A stretch of DNA of 64,000 nucleotides. It comes from Holophagales bacterium. Lineage in GTDB: Bacteria > Acidobacteriota > Thermoanaerobaculia > UBA5066. The first letter of the stretch is position 1, and every line of letters begins with the position of its first letter. A model generated the notes under the pieces. It was given only the letters and a program-made list of their open reading frames with translations. It did not search any database and had not been told where the DNA came from. Location: contig JADJZB010000020.1 in NCBI GenBank assembly GCA_016719485.1, forward strand, positions 333,438 through 397,437. The letters run 5' to 3'. Below are positions 41,735-50,811 of the stretch, in pieces. Position numbers and translations under genes: made by a program.

Positions 41735-44401
41735 CTACGTTTCTCCTCCCCGCCCGCTCTGCTGGATCAGCTTGGCGACGAGCGCCGTCCAGCCCGTCTG
41801 GTGGCTCGCGCCGAGGCCGCGGCCGTCGTCGCCGTGGAAGTACTCGTGGAAGAGGAGGAGGTCCCGGAAGGCGGGATCGGACCGGTGGCGCGCGTCACCG
41901 CCGAAGGCGGGACGGCGGCCGTCCCCGTCGCGGAGGAAGAGGGAGATGAGCCGGCGGGAAAGGTCGGTCGCGACCTCGTCGAGCGTGGCGCGGCGTCCCG
42001 AGCCGGTCGGCATCTCGACCGTGAACGCATCGCCCAGGAAGTGGTGGTACTTCTGCAGCGACTCGACGAGGAGGAAGTTGACCGGGAACCAGACCGGGCC
42101 GCGCCAGTTCGAGTTGCCGCCGAAGAGAGGCGTGGTCGACTCGGCCGGCTCGTAGCCGACGCGGTGCTCCGTGCCGTCGAGGCGGAGGACGTACGGCCGG
42201 TCGCGGTGGACGCGCGAGAGGGAGCGGACGCCGTGCGGCGAGAGGAACTCGCTCTCGTCGAGCATGTACCCGAGGACGGAACGGAGCCTCTCGCCGTTCA
42301 CGAGGGAGAGGAAGCGCCGGATCCGGCCCCCCGGCTCGGTCCGCGTCTCGACGTGCGCGGCGAGCTCGGGACGGTTCTGGAGGAACCACTGCATCCGCCT
42401 CTTGAAGCGGGGGAAGCGGTCGACGACCTCCGACTCGAGCGTCTCGACGGCGAAGAGGGGAATGAGCCCGACCATCGAGCGCACGCGGAGCGGGAAGTGC
42501 CGCCCGTCGGGGAGGTGGAGGACGTCGTGGAAGAAGCCGTCCTCGCGGCTCCAGAGCTCGAGATTCTCGCTGCCGACGTTCGACATCGCCCGGCAGATGT
42601 AGACGAAGTGCTCGAAGAACTTCGAGGCGACATCCTCGTAGGCGGGGTTCTCGCCTGCCAGCTCGAGCGCGATGGCGAGCATGTTGAGGCAGTACATCCC
42701 CATCCAGCTCGTCCCGTCGCTCTGCTCGAGCCGCCCTCCGGATGGGAGCGCCGCGCTCCGGTCGAAGACGCCGATGTTGTCGAGACCGAGGAACCCTCCC
42801 TCGAAGACGTTCTGTCCGTCCGCGTCCTTGCGGTTCACCCACCAGGTGAAGTTGAGGAGGAGCTTGTGGAAGACCCGCTCGAGGAAGAGGCGGTCGCGGC
42901 GGCCGGAGCGGGCCGCGTCGATCTTGTAGACGCGCCACGCGGCCCAGGCGTGGACCGGCGGGTTCACGTCGCCGAGGGCCCACTCGTAGGCGGGGAGCTG
43001 CCCGTTCGGGTGCATGTACCACTCGCGGGTCAGGAGGACGAGCTGCTCCTTGGCGAAGTCGGGGTCGACGAGCGCGAGCGGGACGCAGTGGAAGGCGAGG
43101 TCCCACGCCGCGTACCAGGGGTACTCCCACTTGTCGGGCATCGAGATCACGTCGGCGTTGAAGAGGTGCGTCCACTCCGCGTTCCGGCCCTTCCGCCGGG
43201 AGCGGGGGGGCTCGGGGCCGGCCGGGTCGCCCTTCAGCCAGCGGGCGACGTCGTACGCGTAGTACTGCTTCGACAGCAGGAGGCCGGCAAACGCCTGACG
43301 CTGGACGTTGCGGGCATCGTCTTCGAGCCCTTCCGGCTGGAGCGCCGCGTAGAACGCGTCGGCTTCGGCACGGCGGAGCGCGAAGACCTCGTCGAAGTCG
43401 TCCCCCGCGCCGTCTCCGGCGGGGAGCTGGTCCGCCAGGCGGAGCCTCAGCGCGATCGCCTCGCCCGGGCCTGCTGAGGCGACGTTCCACGTCGCCGCCT
43501 TCGACCCGACGCGGGCGGGATTCGCGACCTCCGCGCGGCCGTTCACGACGACCTCGTGGAAAGCGTCCTTCACCCACGGGCTCTCGTTCGGCACGCCCCA
43601 GAGCCGCTCGGCGTTCGACTCGTTCTCGGTGAAGAGAAGTTCAGGCTCTCCTTCCGCGAGGAGCCACCGCGTCCCGTAGAGGGGATGCTCCGTGGTGAGG
43701 ACGGCCGCGCGGGCGCGCGGCGGCGCCTCGCGAATCCGCGGGCGGCGCGCGTCGAGGCCCCAGCTCCAGGTGTTGCGGTACCAGAGCGTCGGGAGGAGGT
43801 GGAGCGTCGCGGGCGCCGGGCCGCGGTTCGTCGCCGTCACCTTGACGAGAAGGTCCTCGGCCGTGGCTTTCGCGTATTCGACCATCACGTCCCAGTGGCC
43901 CGCGTCGAAGGTTCCCAGGTCGGCGAGCTCGAGCTCCGGCTCTTCGCGCCCGCGCCTGCGGTTCCCCTCGACGAGCCGCGCGTACGGGTATTCCGCCTGC
44001 ACGTACTTGTAGAGGAGCTTCATGTACGAGTGCGTCGGCGTGGAGTCGAGCTGGTAGTACAGCTCCTTCACGTCTTCCCCGTGATTTCCCTCGTGCCCGG
44101 TCAGGCCGAAGAGGCGCTCCTTGAGAATGGGGTCTCTCCCGTTCCAGAGCGCAAGCGCGAAGCAGAGGGCCTGCCGCCGGTCGGATACGCCCATCAGGCC
44201 GTCCTCGCCCCAGCGGTAGGCGCGGGAACGCGCGTGGTGGTGCGGGAACGACTCCCAGGCCGTGCCGCCTTCGCTGTAGTCCTCGCGGACGGTGCCCCAC
44301 TGCCTGTCGGAGAGGTACGGCCCCCAGCGCTTCCAGTGAGTCCTACGGTCGCGGGACGCGGCCAGGCGGGTCTCTTCGGCGGTCGGCGATCGGCGTTTCA
44401 A
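41735..44401 (-). CDS. GH63-type (MGH1-like) glucosidase
   Basis: 888 residues, no signal peptide. The (alpha/alpha)6 domain carries GH63-like blocks: LFNADVISMPDKWEYPWYAAWDLAFH, DVNPPVHAWAAW, NVFEGGFLGLDNIGVFDRS, EQSDGTSWMGMYCLNML, and NSNWRGPVWFPVNFLL...HQTGWTALVA. The Asp of AAWDLAFH and Glu/Asp in the later blocks fit the acid/base pair of this clan. Likely hydrolyses alpha-glucosyl glycerate/glycerol or trehalose-like glucosides; substrate unproven. Start is TTG at 44401 with GGGGGAG 4–6 bp upstream; a later ATG would truncate the conserved N terminus. Confidence 0.82.
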   Translation of the reverse strand: MKRRSPTAEETRLAASRDRRTHWKRWGPYLSDRQWGTVREDYSEGGTAWESFPHHHARSRAYRWGEDGLMGVSDRRQALCFALALWNGRDPILKERLFGLTGHEGNHGEDVKELYYQLDSTPTHSYMKLLYKYVQAEYPYARLVEGNRRRGREEPELELADLGTFDAGHWDVMVEYAKATAEDLLVKVTATNRGPAPATLHLLPTLWYRNTWSWGLDARRPRIREAPPRARAAVLTTEHPLYGTRWLLAEGEPELLFTENESNAERLWGVPNESPWVKDAFHEVVVNGRAEVANPARVGSKAATWNVASAGPGEAIALRLRLADQLPAGDGAGDDFDEVFALRRAEADAFYAALQPEGLEDDARNVQRQAFAGLLLSKQYYAYDVARWLKGDPAGPEPPRSRRKGRNAEWTHLFNADVISMPDKWEYPWYAAWDLAFHCVPLALVDPDFAKEQLVLLTREWYMHPNGQLPAYEWALGDVNPPVHAWAAWRVYKIDAARSGRRDRLFLERVFHKLLLNFTWWVNRKDADGQNVFEGGFLGLDNIGVFDRSAALPSGGRLEQSDGTSWMGMYCLNMLAIALELAGENPAYEDVASKFFEHFVYICRAMSNVGSENLELWSREDGFFHDVLHLPDGRHFPLRVRSMVGLIPLFAVETLESEVVDRFPRFKRRMQWFLQNRPELAAHVETRTEPGGRIRRFLSLVNGERLRSVLGYMLDESEFLSPHGVRSLSRVHRDRPYVLRLDGTEHRVGYEPAESTTPLFGGNSNWRGPVWFPVNFLLVESLQKYHHFLGDAFTVEMPTGSGRRATLDEVATDLSRRLISLFLRDGDGRRPAFGGDARHRSDPAFRDLLLFHEYFHGDDGRGLGASHQTGWTALVAKLIQQSGRGGET

Positions 44402-44523
44402 CGTTCTCCCCCTGACAGCCGGGATTCTCGCCCGGCGGGAGCCGTTTCTCCTTCTTGCCGGGCCGCAGAAGTCTTACAGTTCCGCCCAATTTCGTTGAAG
44501 GGGCCCGTTAAGGAGGATCCGCG

Positions 44524-45141
44524 ATGAAGGTGACGCTGCGATCCGAGAAGGTCGTGTCGGACGAGAACGTGAGGAAGGAGACCGGGAGGGGCTTCGCCGA
44601 GTGGTGGAGGGTCCTCGACGCCTTCGGTGGCCCGGCGAAGGGCCGGCGGGAGATCGGCGGCCTCCTCTTCGGCGAGCTGAAGGTCGACGCCTGGTGGTCC
44701 GCGACCCTCCAGGTCGAGTACGAGCGGCACAAGGGGGTCGTCGAGAAGGACGGCAAGGGGAAGGGCTACACCATCTGCGCGACGAAGTCGGTGAAGGCGG
44801 CGCCCGAGAAGTGCTGGGAGATGTGGGCGACCGGCAAGGCCCTGGACGCGTGGTTCGGTCCGAAGAACGTCCTCGACCTGAAGGCGGGCGGCTCCCTCTC
44901 GAACGGGGACGGGAACGCTGCCGACGTCAAGGGCGTGACGCCGGGGAAGACGATCCGGCTGATCTGGAAGGACGCGAGCGCTCCCGGGACGCCGGTGGAG
45001 ATCAAGTTCCAGCCTGCACCGGGCAAGACGACCGTGATGGTGACGCACGACCGGCTCCAGACGCGCGAGGAGGCCGACGGACTGCGCGCGGCGTGGGGCG
45101 AGGCGCTCGACAGGATGAAGAAGCGCGTCGAGGCGGGCTGA
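44524..45141 (+). CDS. SRPBCC/AHSA1-type protein with N-terminal helical module
   Basis: 205 residues. The N-terminal 75 residues (TGRGFAEWWRVLDAFGGP...WWSATLQVEYERHKG) resemble the short DUF4287-like modules that often precede AHSA1 domains; residues about 78–205 form an SRPBCC fold (GYTICATKSVKAAPEKCWEMW ... TVMVTHDRLQTREEADGLRAAWGEALDRMK). Perfect AAGGAGG RBS 7 bp before the ATG. SRPBCC proteins bind hydrophobic ligands or regulate partners; no specific role is evident. The next gene starts 2 bp after its stop. Confidence 0.82.
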   Translation: MKVTLRSEKVVSDENVRKETGRGFAEWWRVLDAFGGPAKGRREIGGLLFGELKVDAWWSATLQVEYERHKGVVEKDGKGKGYTICATKSVKAAPEKCWEMWATGKALDAWFGPKNVLDLKAGGSLSNGDGNAADVKGVTPGKTIRLIWKDASAPGTPVEIKFQPAPGKTTVMVTHDRLQTREEADGLRAAWGEALDRMKKRVEAG

Positions 45142-45143
45142 CC

Positions 45144-47204
45144 GTGCTCCGCCGGGCGAGCTATCTCCTCGTCACCGCCTCAGTGGTCGCCGCTCCCGCG
45201 ACGGCCTCCGAGCCGCAGGCGTCCCCGGCCGCTGGGCTCGAGCGGCGCCTCGCCCTCGCGGCCACCGCGGCCGCCGAAGCGACGCTCCGCCTCCACGAGA
45301 CGAACGCGGCGAAACGGTGGCTCGGCGAAGTACCGGAGCCGCACCGAGCCTGGGAGTGGCGCCACCTCACGGCCCGCGCCGACGAGAGCGTCGCGACGAT
45401 CGCGGCGCACGAGGGGCGCATCCTCGGGATCTCGATCTCGCGCGACGGCAAGCGCCTCGCGACCGCCGGGGCCGACAAGACCGCGCGCCTCTGGAACTCT
45501 TCGACAGGGAAGCTCCTCGCGACGTTCTCCGGGCACGGCGCGGCCGTCTGGAACGCCGTCTTCTCGCCCGACGGCGCCCGCCTGGCGACCTCCTCCTCGG
45601 ACGGCACGGTGCGCATCTGGGACGTCGGCACCGGGGCGGAGGTCCTGAGGCTCGACGGGGTGGGGAAGGGGATCGCCGCCGTTTCCTGGAAGCCGGACGG
45701 GACGGAGCTGACGTCCGTCTCGTGGGACCGGACGAAGGAGCGGGGCGCGTGGGGCGTCGTGAAGTCGTGGGACCCCCGGACGGGCGCGCTCCTGCGCTCG
45801 CTCGAGCACGGCGTCAAGCCGGTCACCTGCGCGGCGTACAGCCCCGACGGCACACGCTTCGCCGCGGGAACGTGGGACGACGACGTCGCCGTCTGGGACA
45901 CCTCGGCGTGGGGAGCGCCCGTGCGGCTCGTTCCGCCGAAGGACGAGGCGTACAAGGCCGTCCAGGCGGTCGCCTTCTCACGCGACGGCAGGAGCCTCGC
46001 CGTCGGCGCCAAGGACGGGACGGTGCGCGTCTGGGACGTCCTGACCGCCAGGCTCGCCACGACGCTCATCGGGCAGGCCGAGGGGCAGGCACAGTGGATC
46101 AACGGGGTCGCGTGGATGGAAGCCGGACTTCTCGCGGCCGCCGGGAGCGACCGGACGGTGCGGCTGTGGAACGTGGGCTCGGCGAAGCAGCGAGCGGTTC
46201 TCCACGGGCACGAAGGGCCCGTCACCGCCGTCGCCGCGAGCGCCGACGGGTCTCACGTCTTCACCGCTTCGGGTGACGGCACCGTCCGCACCTGGGCGCC
46301 CTCGGTCTCGCCGACGCGTCTCCTCCGCGCGGAGGCGAGCGGCTACGACGTGACCTTCTCGCCGGACGGCGGCCAGGTCGCCTCGACGGGCTGGGGAGGG
46401 TGGGTCCGCATCTGGGACGTCGCGACGGGCGAGCCGCTCCGGAGCTGGAAGGGGCACGAGGAGTCGGGCGTGAGGGCCTCGTGGAGCCCCGACGGGAGAT
46501 GGCTCGCGACGACCGGGAACGACGGGCGCGTCGTCCTCTGGGACGCGGCGAACGGGGCGATGAAGGTCGAGTTCGAGAAGCTCGCCGCCGGCCGGAGCCA
46601 GGGCCTGGCGTTCACGCCCGATTCGCGGCTCCTCGCCTCGCCGTCGGAGAAGGGCCTCGTGAAGGTCTGGAGCGTCCCCGACGGGCGGCTCCACGCCACC
46701 CTCGAGCATCCTGGCCGAACAATCGCGCACGTCGCCTTCTCGCCGAACGGCGCGCTCCTCGCGGCGGGAGGGACCGACGGCGGCGTGGCACTCTGGGACT
46801 GGAGGAAGGGGGCCATCGTCCGCCGGCTCGAGCAGCCGCCTGGGACGCTCCAGGTCGCATTCGACCCCGCGGGGAAGACGCTGGCAGCGGGCTCCTCCGC
46901 GCGGGCGATCGTCCTCTTCGACGTCGCGAGCGGGAAGGAGCTGCGTCGGCTCGAGGGACACGGCGAGGCGGTCCACTCTGTCGCCTTCTCGCCCGACGGC
47001 ACGCGCCTCGCATCGGCCTCCAGCGACGGCACGCTCCGACTCTGGGACCCGGCCTCCGGCGCGAACGTCCTGACCGTCCCCGCCGAGACGACGGTCTACG
47101 CCACGGCTTTCAGCCCCGACGGCTCCCGGCTCGCGATGGTCCCGCTCGACGGCACCGTCGTCCTCCTCGATTCCGTGCCGGCGGCGCGGAGGCTCGCGCG
47201 GTAG
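45144..47204 (+). CDS. Exported WD40-repeat protein (about 14 repeats)
   Basis: 686 residues starting at GTG 2 bp after the SRPBCC gene. An N-terminal hydrophobic stretch (SYLLVTASVVAAPATA) looks like a signal peptide, followed by a short helical region with the KRWLGEVPEPHRAWEWRHL motif that precedes WD40 arrays in many planctomycete/acidobacterial proteins. About 14 WD units follow (e.g. TVRIWDVGTG, VRVWDVLTA, LRLWDPASG), enough for two seven-bladed propellers. Usually such arrays are fused to Ser/Thr kinases; this one is not. Likely a periplasmic protein-interaction scaffold. Confidence 0.85.
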   Translation: MLRRASYLLVTASVVAAPATASEPQASPAAGLERRLALAATAAAEATLRLHETNAAKRWLGEVPEPHRAWEWRHLTARADESVATIAAHEGRILGISISRDGKRLATAGADKTARLWNSSTGKLLATFSGHGAAVWNAVFSPDGARLATSSSDGTVRIWDVGTGAEVLRLDGVGKGIAAVSWKPDGTELTSVSWDRTKERGAWGVVKSWDPRTGALLRSLEHGVKPVTCAAYSPDGTRFAAGTWDDDVAVWDTSAWGAPVRLVPPKDEAYKAVQAVAFSRDGRSLAVGAKDGTVRVWDVLTARLATTLIGQAEGQAQWINGVAWMEAGLLAAAGSDRTVRLWNVGSAKQRAVLHGHEGPVTAVAASADGSHVFTASGDGTVRTWAPSVSPTRLLRAEASGYDVTFSPDGGQVASTGWGGWVRIWDVATGEPLRSWKGHEESGVRASWSPDGRWLATTGNDGRVVLWDAANGAMKVEFEKLAAGRSQGLAFTPDSRLLASPSEKGLVKVWSVPDGRLHATLEHPGRTIAHVAFSPNGALLAAGGTDGGVALWDWRKGAIVRRLEQPPGTLQVAFDPAGKTLAAGSSARAIVLFDVASGKELRRLEGHGEAVHSVAFSPDGTRLASASSDGTLRLWDPASGANVLTVPAETTVYATAFSPDGSRLAMVPLDGTVVLLDSVPAARRLAR

Positions 47205-47240
47205 CACGTTCCGTGTCGTTACGGAGGCCTCTTGCCGTTC

Positions 47241-47519
47241 TCACCGGGCGGTCTCCCGGAACCGGTCCGCCGAGCGGGCCTTCGCGCGGGCCGCTTCCAC
47301 CTCTCGGTTCCTCGGCTCCGCACTCGTCACGAGCGACGAGAGGAGCTGGCGCGCGGCCGCGGCGACCTCGTCGACGGCCCGGCCGAACGCGGCCTCGTTC
47401 GCCCGCGACGGCTTCGTGACGCCGCTCAGCTTCCTCACGAACTGGAGCGAGGCGTCCCGGATCTCCTCCTCGGTCGCCGGGGGCTCGAAGTTGTGGAGCG
47501 TCCGGATGTTCCTGCACAT
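47241..47519 (-). CDS. DUF2277 protein
   Basis: 92 residues beginning MCRNIRTLHNFEPPATEEEI, the characteristic DUF2277 start, with RKLSGVTKPSRANEAAF and LLSSLVTSAEPRNREVEA. The family is small, cytoplasmic and uncharacterised. The ATG at 47519 is preferred over a frame extended to 47543 because the family starts at MCRNI. Convergent with the WD40 gene. Confidence 0.88.
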   Translation of the reverse strand: MCRNIRTLHNFEPPATEEEIRDASLQFVRKLSGVTKPSRANEAAFGRAVDEVAAAARQLLSSLVTSAEPRNREVEAARAKARSADRFRETAR

Positions 47520-47600
47520 GTCGCCTCCCCGCCGCCCGGCCACGGGGGCGGCTGGCTCCCGCGATCGCGGGGTCCTGTCGGAGCGGGCGTATGGCCCGCG

Positions 47601-48014
47601 TCAGCGCTCGGAAGCCGCCAGCTTCGCTTTCCGATTCCGTCTTGCCAGCTCGAGCTGCTCCTTCACCCGGAAGCGCACGATCCGGCTGATCAGCGCGAGC
47701 GGCATCGGTTCGTCGAGCGGGAACTGGACGGAGCCCTTCGCTCCCTTCCACGCCGAGAGCTCCCTGCTGAACTTCTCGATCGCCGATGGCGTCGGGTAGA
47801 AGCCGACGTGCCTGGTGTAGGCGGCGAAATGGACCATGTTGCCGTTCAGGGTGAAGGTCGGCATCCGGTACTTGATCGCTTCGCCCGCGGTCGGCGCCGC
47901 CGTCCGGATCGTCTTCCGCACGTCTTCCAGGATCTTCCGGACGCCAGGCGGAAAGGTCGCGATGTACTCGTCGATGCTCTTCGGTTCGGGTGCGTCGGTC
48001 TTCACTGTTCTCAT
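47601..48014 (-). CDS. DUF1801 (YdhG-like) protein
   Basis: 137 residues: SIDEYIATFPPGVRKILEDVRKTIRTAAP, EAIKYRMPTFTLNGNMVHFAAYTRHVGFYP and KGSVQFPLDEPMPLALISRIVRFRV match the DUF1801 alpha/beta fold. Function is not established; the family is common in soil bacteria and often sits with SRPBCC and DHFR-like genes, as it does here (50.3–51.5 kb). Confidence 0.87.
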   Translation of the reverse strand: MRTVKTDAPEPKSIDEYIATFPPGVRKILEDVRKTIRTAAPTAGEAIKYRMPTFTLNGNMVHFAAYTRHVGFYPTPSAIEKFSRELSAWKGAKGSVQFPLDEPMPLALISRIVRFRVKEQLELARRNRKAKLAASER

Positions 48015-48074
48015 CCTTCGGAAGCGCGAGCTTCATCGAACCTCCGAGAGAGCTGGAGCTGCCGCTTGGAGACC

Positions 48075-48605
48075 TTACCGAGCGCTCAGGGCCGGTGCGA
48101 TGGAGTACTCGAAGTCGTAGAAGTGCTCTCCGTCTTCGATCCGGATCGCCATCGTGCCCGAGAGCCCGGTCAGCTTCCCGGTTCCTGAGTCGGGCACGAC
48201 CGTGACGGCCAGGGAAGGGGCCCCCCGGGTCATCGTGCCCGTGTGCTGGAGGACGAACGTGCCCTCCTGGCCATGCAGCGTGCCGGCGACGTGCTCGATC
48301 GCGACGTACCCGGCCGAGCCCTTCACACTCGTGCTCGCGGCGAGCATCTCCCCCCTTGACGTCGCCTCGAGCTCCCCGTGGAGCTTCTTGGCGATGGACA
48401 TGCGGGCGACGCCCGGTCCCGCTTCGGTCGCCTGCGGCGTCAGGACCACTTCGAACGTTCCGGTCGCGCGACGGCTCACTGGACCCTCCTTCCGGGCGGC
48501 CGCCGGGGCCGGCGACCGTGGCTGGGAGACCGCCGGTAAGGCGAGACTCGCGCCGAACGCGATGGCGAGGAGAGACAGGGGCAACGACGGAGAGACTCTC
48601 GGCAT
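48075..48605 (-). CDS. Secreted DUF3224 family protein
   Basis: 176 residues with a signal peptide (about 1–28). The mature part resembles DUF3224, an allene-oxide-cyclase-like beta-barrel family: TGTFEVVLTP, MSIAKKLHGELEATSRGEML, GYVAIEHVAGTLHGQEGTFVLQHTG and VPDSGTGKLTGLSGTMAIRIEDGEHFYDFEY. Most members are cytoplasmic; an export signal is less usual. Function unknown. Confidence 0.82.
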   Translation of the reverse strand: MPRVSPSLPLSLLAIAFGASLALPAVSQPRSPAPAAARKEGPVSRRATGTFEVVLTPQATEAGPGVARMSIAKKLHGELEATSRGEMLAASTSVKGSAGYVAIEHVAGTLHGQEGTFVLQHTGTMTRGAPSLAVTVVPDSGTGKLTGLSGTMAIRIEDGEHFYDFEYSIAPALSAR

Positions 48606-48642
48606 GGCGGACTCCTGCCGGAATGGTAACGGCGACCGGCCG

Positions 48643-49431
48643 TCAGACGGGCTTGAGGCGGGCCGCGAGCAGGCCCGTCGCCGCGGCGAGGTCGAGGTCC
48701 GCGACGAGCAGGCCTTCCTTGCCGTACTCCTGGTGACACAGCAGAGTGCCGTCGGGCCGCACGACCGCCGAGGTGGTCGGAGATCCCGCGCTCGCGTAGT
48801 TCACGCTCGCGAAGTAGCAGGTGTTCTCGGCCGCGCGACACAGCGCCGCCTTCTCGTGAAAGGTGTTCGCGGGGTCCGCGAACGTCGCGGGCACATAGCC
48901 GCCCGGCTCGGCCTCGTGGAGGTGCGGGTGGAAGACGACCTGGGCGCCGCGCCGGGCGGCCCAGCGGACCGTCTCGGGATATCGCCATCCCTCGTGGCAG
49001 ATCGCCACTCCAAACGTCAGCGGGCCGATCTGGAAGAGCCGCCTCCCGGAGCCAGGGGAGTACAGGCCGTCCTCGGACGGGTCGAGCTGGACCTTGTCCT
49101 GGAAACCGTCGAACGTCCCGTCGGGAGCGATCACGAGCGCGCTGGCCCGCAGCGCGCCGTCGACGAGACGTTCGGTACCGAGGACGACGGCGACGGAGGA
49201 CTTCGCCGCGGCGGCGGCGATCGTCGACCACGCCAGCTCGAGGAACTCCGCGCTCGGCGGAGGCACCCGCTTGCCCGATCCCCTGTAGCCCGGAACGAAG
49301 CATTCGGGAAAGCAGACGAGGCCGGCGCGCTCGGAAGACGCCCGGGCGATCGCCTCCTCGGCGAGCGCGACCGACTCCCCGGGACTTTCCGGGAATCGAA
49401 TGTTGGCCAACGCGATTCGAAAGGACTGCAT
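48643..49431 (-). CDS. Carbon-nitrogen hydrolase (nitrilase superfamily)
   Basis: 262 residues. The Glu-Lys-Cys triad is intact: E43 (FPECF), K113 (FQDKVQL) and C145 (AICHEGWRYPE). The family hydrolyses amide or nitrile C–N bonds; the ICHEGWRYPE context is typical of amidase-like members rather than true nitrilases. ATG at 49431 gives the conserved MQSFRIALANIRF start. Cytoplasmic. Confidence 0.87.
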   Translation of the reverse strand: MQSFRIALANIRFPESPGESVALAEEAIARASSERAGLVCFPECFVPGYRGSGKRVPPPSAEFLELAWSTIAAAAAKSSVAVVLGTERLVDGALRASALVIAPDGTFDGFQDKVQLDPSEDGLYSPGSGRRLFQIGPLTFGVAICHEGWRYPETVRWAARRGAQVVFHPHLHEAEPGGYVPATFADPANTFHEKAALCRAAENTCYFASVNYASAGSPTTSAVVRPDGTLLCHQEYGKEGLLVADLDLAAATGLLAARLKPV

Positions 49432-49524
49432 GGCGCTGGACCTTAGCTCCAGTCGGGAGGGGTGCGCCACACCAGCGTGCGCAGCCGGAGGCCCGCGCCT
49501 CGACCCCGGAGCCGTCGTCGAGCG

Positions 49525-50247
49525 TCAGGCGTCCAGCGCGTCGGCGAGCGCCCCCAGAAGGTGCGCGCCGTCCCCCTGCCACGCGCTCCCGTGCATGCAC
49601 GCGAGCGTCTTCGGCTGCGCCGCCACGAGGGGCGCGAGGAGCGCGCGGACGTTCCTCGCGTGCGAGAAGTAGTCCATCGGCTTCCGGAAGGCCTCGGAAG
49701 GCCCGAGGATGTCGGACGTCGTCAGGGGCGGGTTGGCGGCCCCCCCCTGGGTGAAGAGGTCCCCGCAGAGGAGGGTGGCCGTCGTCTCCTCGAAGAGGTA
49801 GCCGCACTCCCAGGCGTGGGGGAGGTGGGGCGCGTCGATCCAGCGGAGGCGGTGCCGGCCGAGCGAGAGCGTCTCGCCGTCGGCAAGGGCCCTCGGCGGG
49901 CGGTCGAACGCGTCGCCGTTGATCATGGCGCTGACCCCGCCGCAGAGCGGGACTGCAACGGGAGCCACCGTGAGGAGGTGTGGCATCGCCCCGCACTCGT
50001 CCGACTCGAAGTGGGAGTAGCCGACGAAACGGAGCCGCTCCGGCGGGAGGACGCTCGCGATCGCCTCGGCGACGAGCGGGAAGATCGTTCTCGGCCCCGT
50101 GTGGAAGAGGAGCGGCTCGTCATCCGCGACGAGATACTGGTTGAAGGAGAAACCCCCGGGGACTGCGGGGAACGGGGTGCTGATGCGGTAGATGCCGTCC
50201 GCCACCTCGTCGACCCGGGTGCCGGAGACGGTGTTCGTCACGCCCAT
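49525..50247 (-). CDS. Metallo-beta-lactamase-fold protein of diiron ODP type
   Basis: 240 residues. The metal site resembles that of flavodiiron/ODP proteins: HFESDE (H-x-E-x-D) near residue 79, H in DAPHLPHAW, D in LCGDLFTQGG and a late H in CMHGSAW. These usually bind two irons and react with O2, NO or peroxide; as a stand-alone domain without a flavodoxin module, its role is unclear. The HxExD motif, rather than HxHxDH, rules out ordinary zinc hydrolases. Confidence 0.83.
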   Translation of the reverse strand: MGVTNTVSGTRVDEVADGIYRISTPFPAVPGGFSFNQYLVADDEPLLFHTGPRTIFPLVAEAIASVLPPERLRFVGYSHFESDECGAMPHLLTVAPVAVPLCGGVSAMINGDAFDRPPRALADGETLSLGRHRLRWIDAPHLPHAWECGYLFEETTATLLCGDLFTQGGAANPPLTTSDILGPSEAFRKPMDYFSHARNVRALLAPLVAAQPKTLACMHGSAWQGDGAHLLGALADALDA

Positions 50248-50329
50248 GAGACCTCCTTCTCCCCGCGACCGGCGCGGGCTCCGTGGTTCCGGGCTCGGGC
50301 GGCGCGGGAGCCTCCGCGTGCCGCCGCCC

Positions 50330-50779
50330 TCACGCCCCGTCTTGGATCTCGGCCTCGACGAGCTTGGCGAGGAGCACGAGCGACTCCTGCCAGCCGAGAT
50401 AGCAGGCCTCCGTCGGGATCGCGTCGGGGACCCCTTCCTGCGTGATTTCCAGCTCGGTCCCGCAGGAGACCTTCTTCAGCGCGACCGTCACCTGCATCGC
50501 GCCCGGGAGATTCGGGTCGTCGAAGGCATCCGTGTAGCGAATCCGTTCGCCGGGGACGAGCTCGAGGTACGTCCCGCCGAAGGAGTGGCTCGACCCGGTG
50601 GTGAAGTTCGTGAACGACATCCTGTGGGAGCCCCCCACGCGCGCGTCCATCGCGTGGACCTTCCCGGTGAAGCCGTTCGGCGGGAGCCACTTCACCATCG
50701 CGTCCGGGTCGAGGAACGCCCGGTACACGCGGTCGGGCGAGGCGCGGAGGACGCGGTGGAAGCGGATGGTGTTCGGCAT
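50330..50779 (-). CDS. SRPBCC (AHSA1) family protein
   Basis: 149 residues: IRFHRVLRASPDRVYRAFLDPDAMVKWLPPNGFTGKV, SFTNFTTGSSHSFGGTYLELVPGERIRYTDAF and GWQESLVLLAKLVE match activator-of-Hsp90-like SRPBCC proteins. GGAGCCCC lies upstream of the ATG. It is 32 bp from the DHFR-like gene and likely co-transcribed. Ligand unknown. Confidence 0.88.
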   Translation of the reverse strand: MPNTIRFHRVLRASPDRVYRAFLDPDAMVKWLPPNGFTGKVHAMDARVGGSHRMSFTNFTTGSSHSFGGTYLELVPGERIRYTDAFDDPNLPGAMQVTVALKKVSCGTELEITQEGVPDAIPTEACYLGWQESLVLLAKLVEAEIQDGA

Positions 50780-50811
50780 GTCGGGGCTCCTTTCCGTGAC
50801 AGGGGCCTGCC

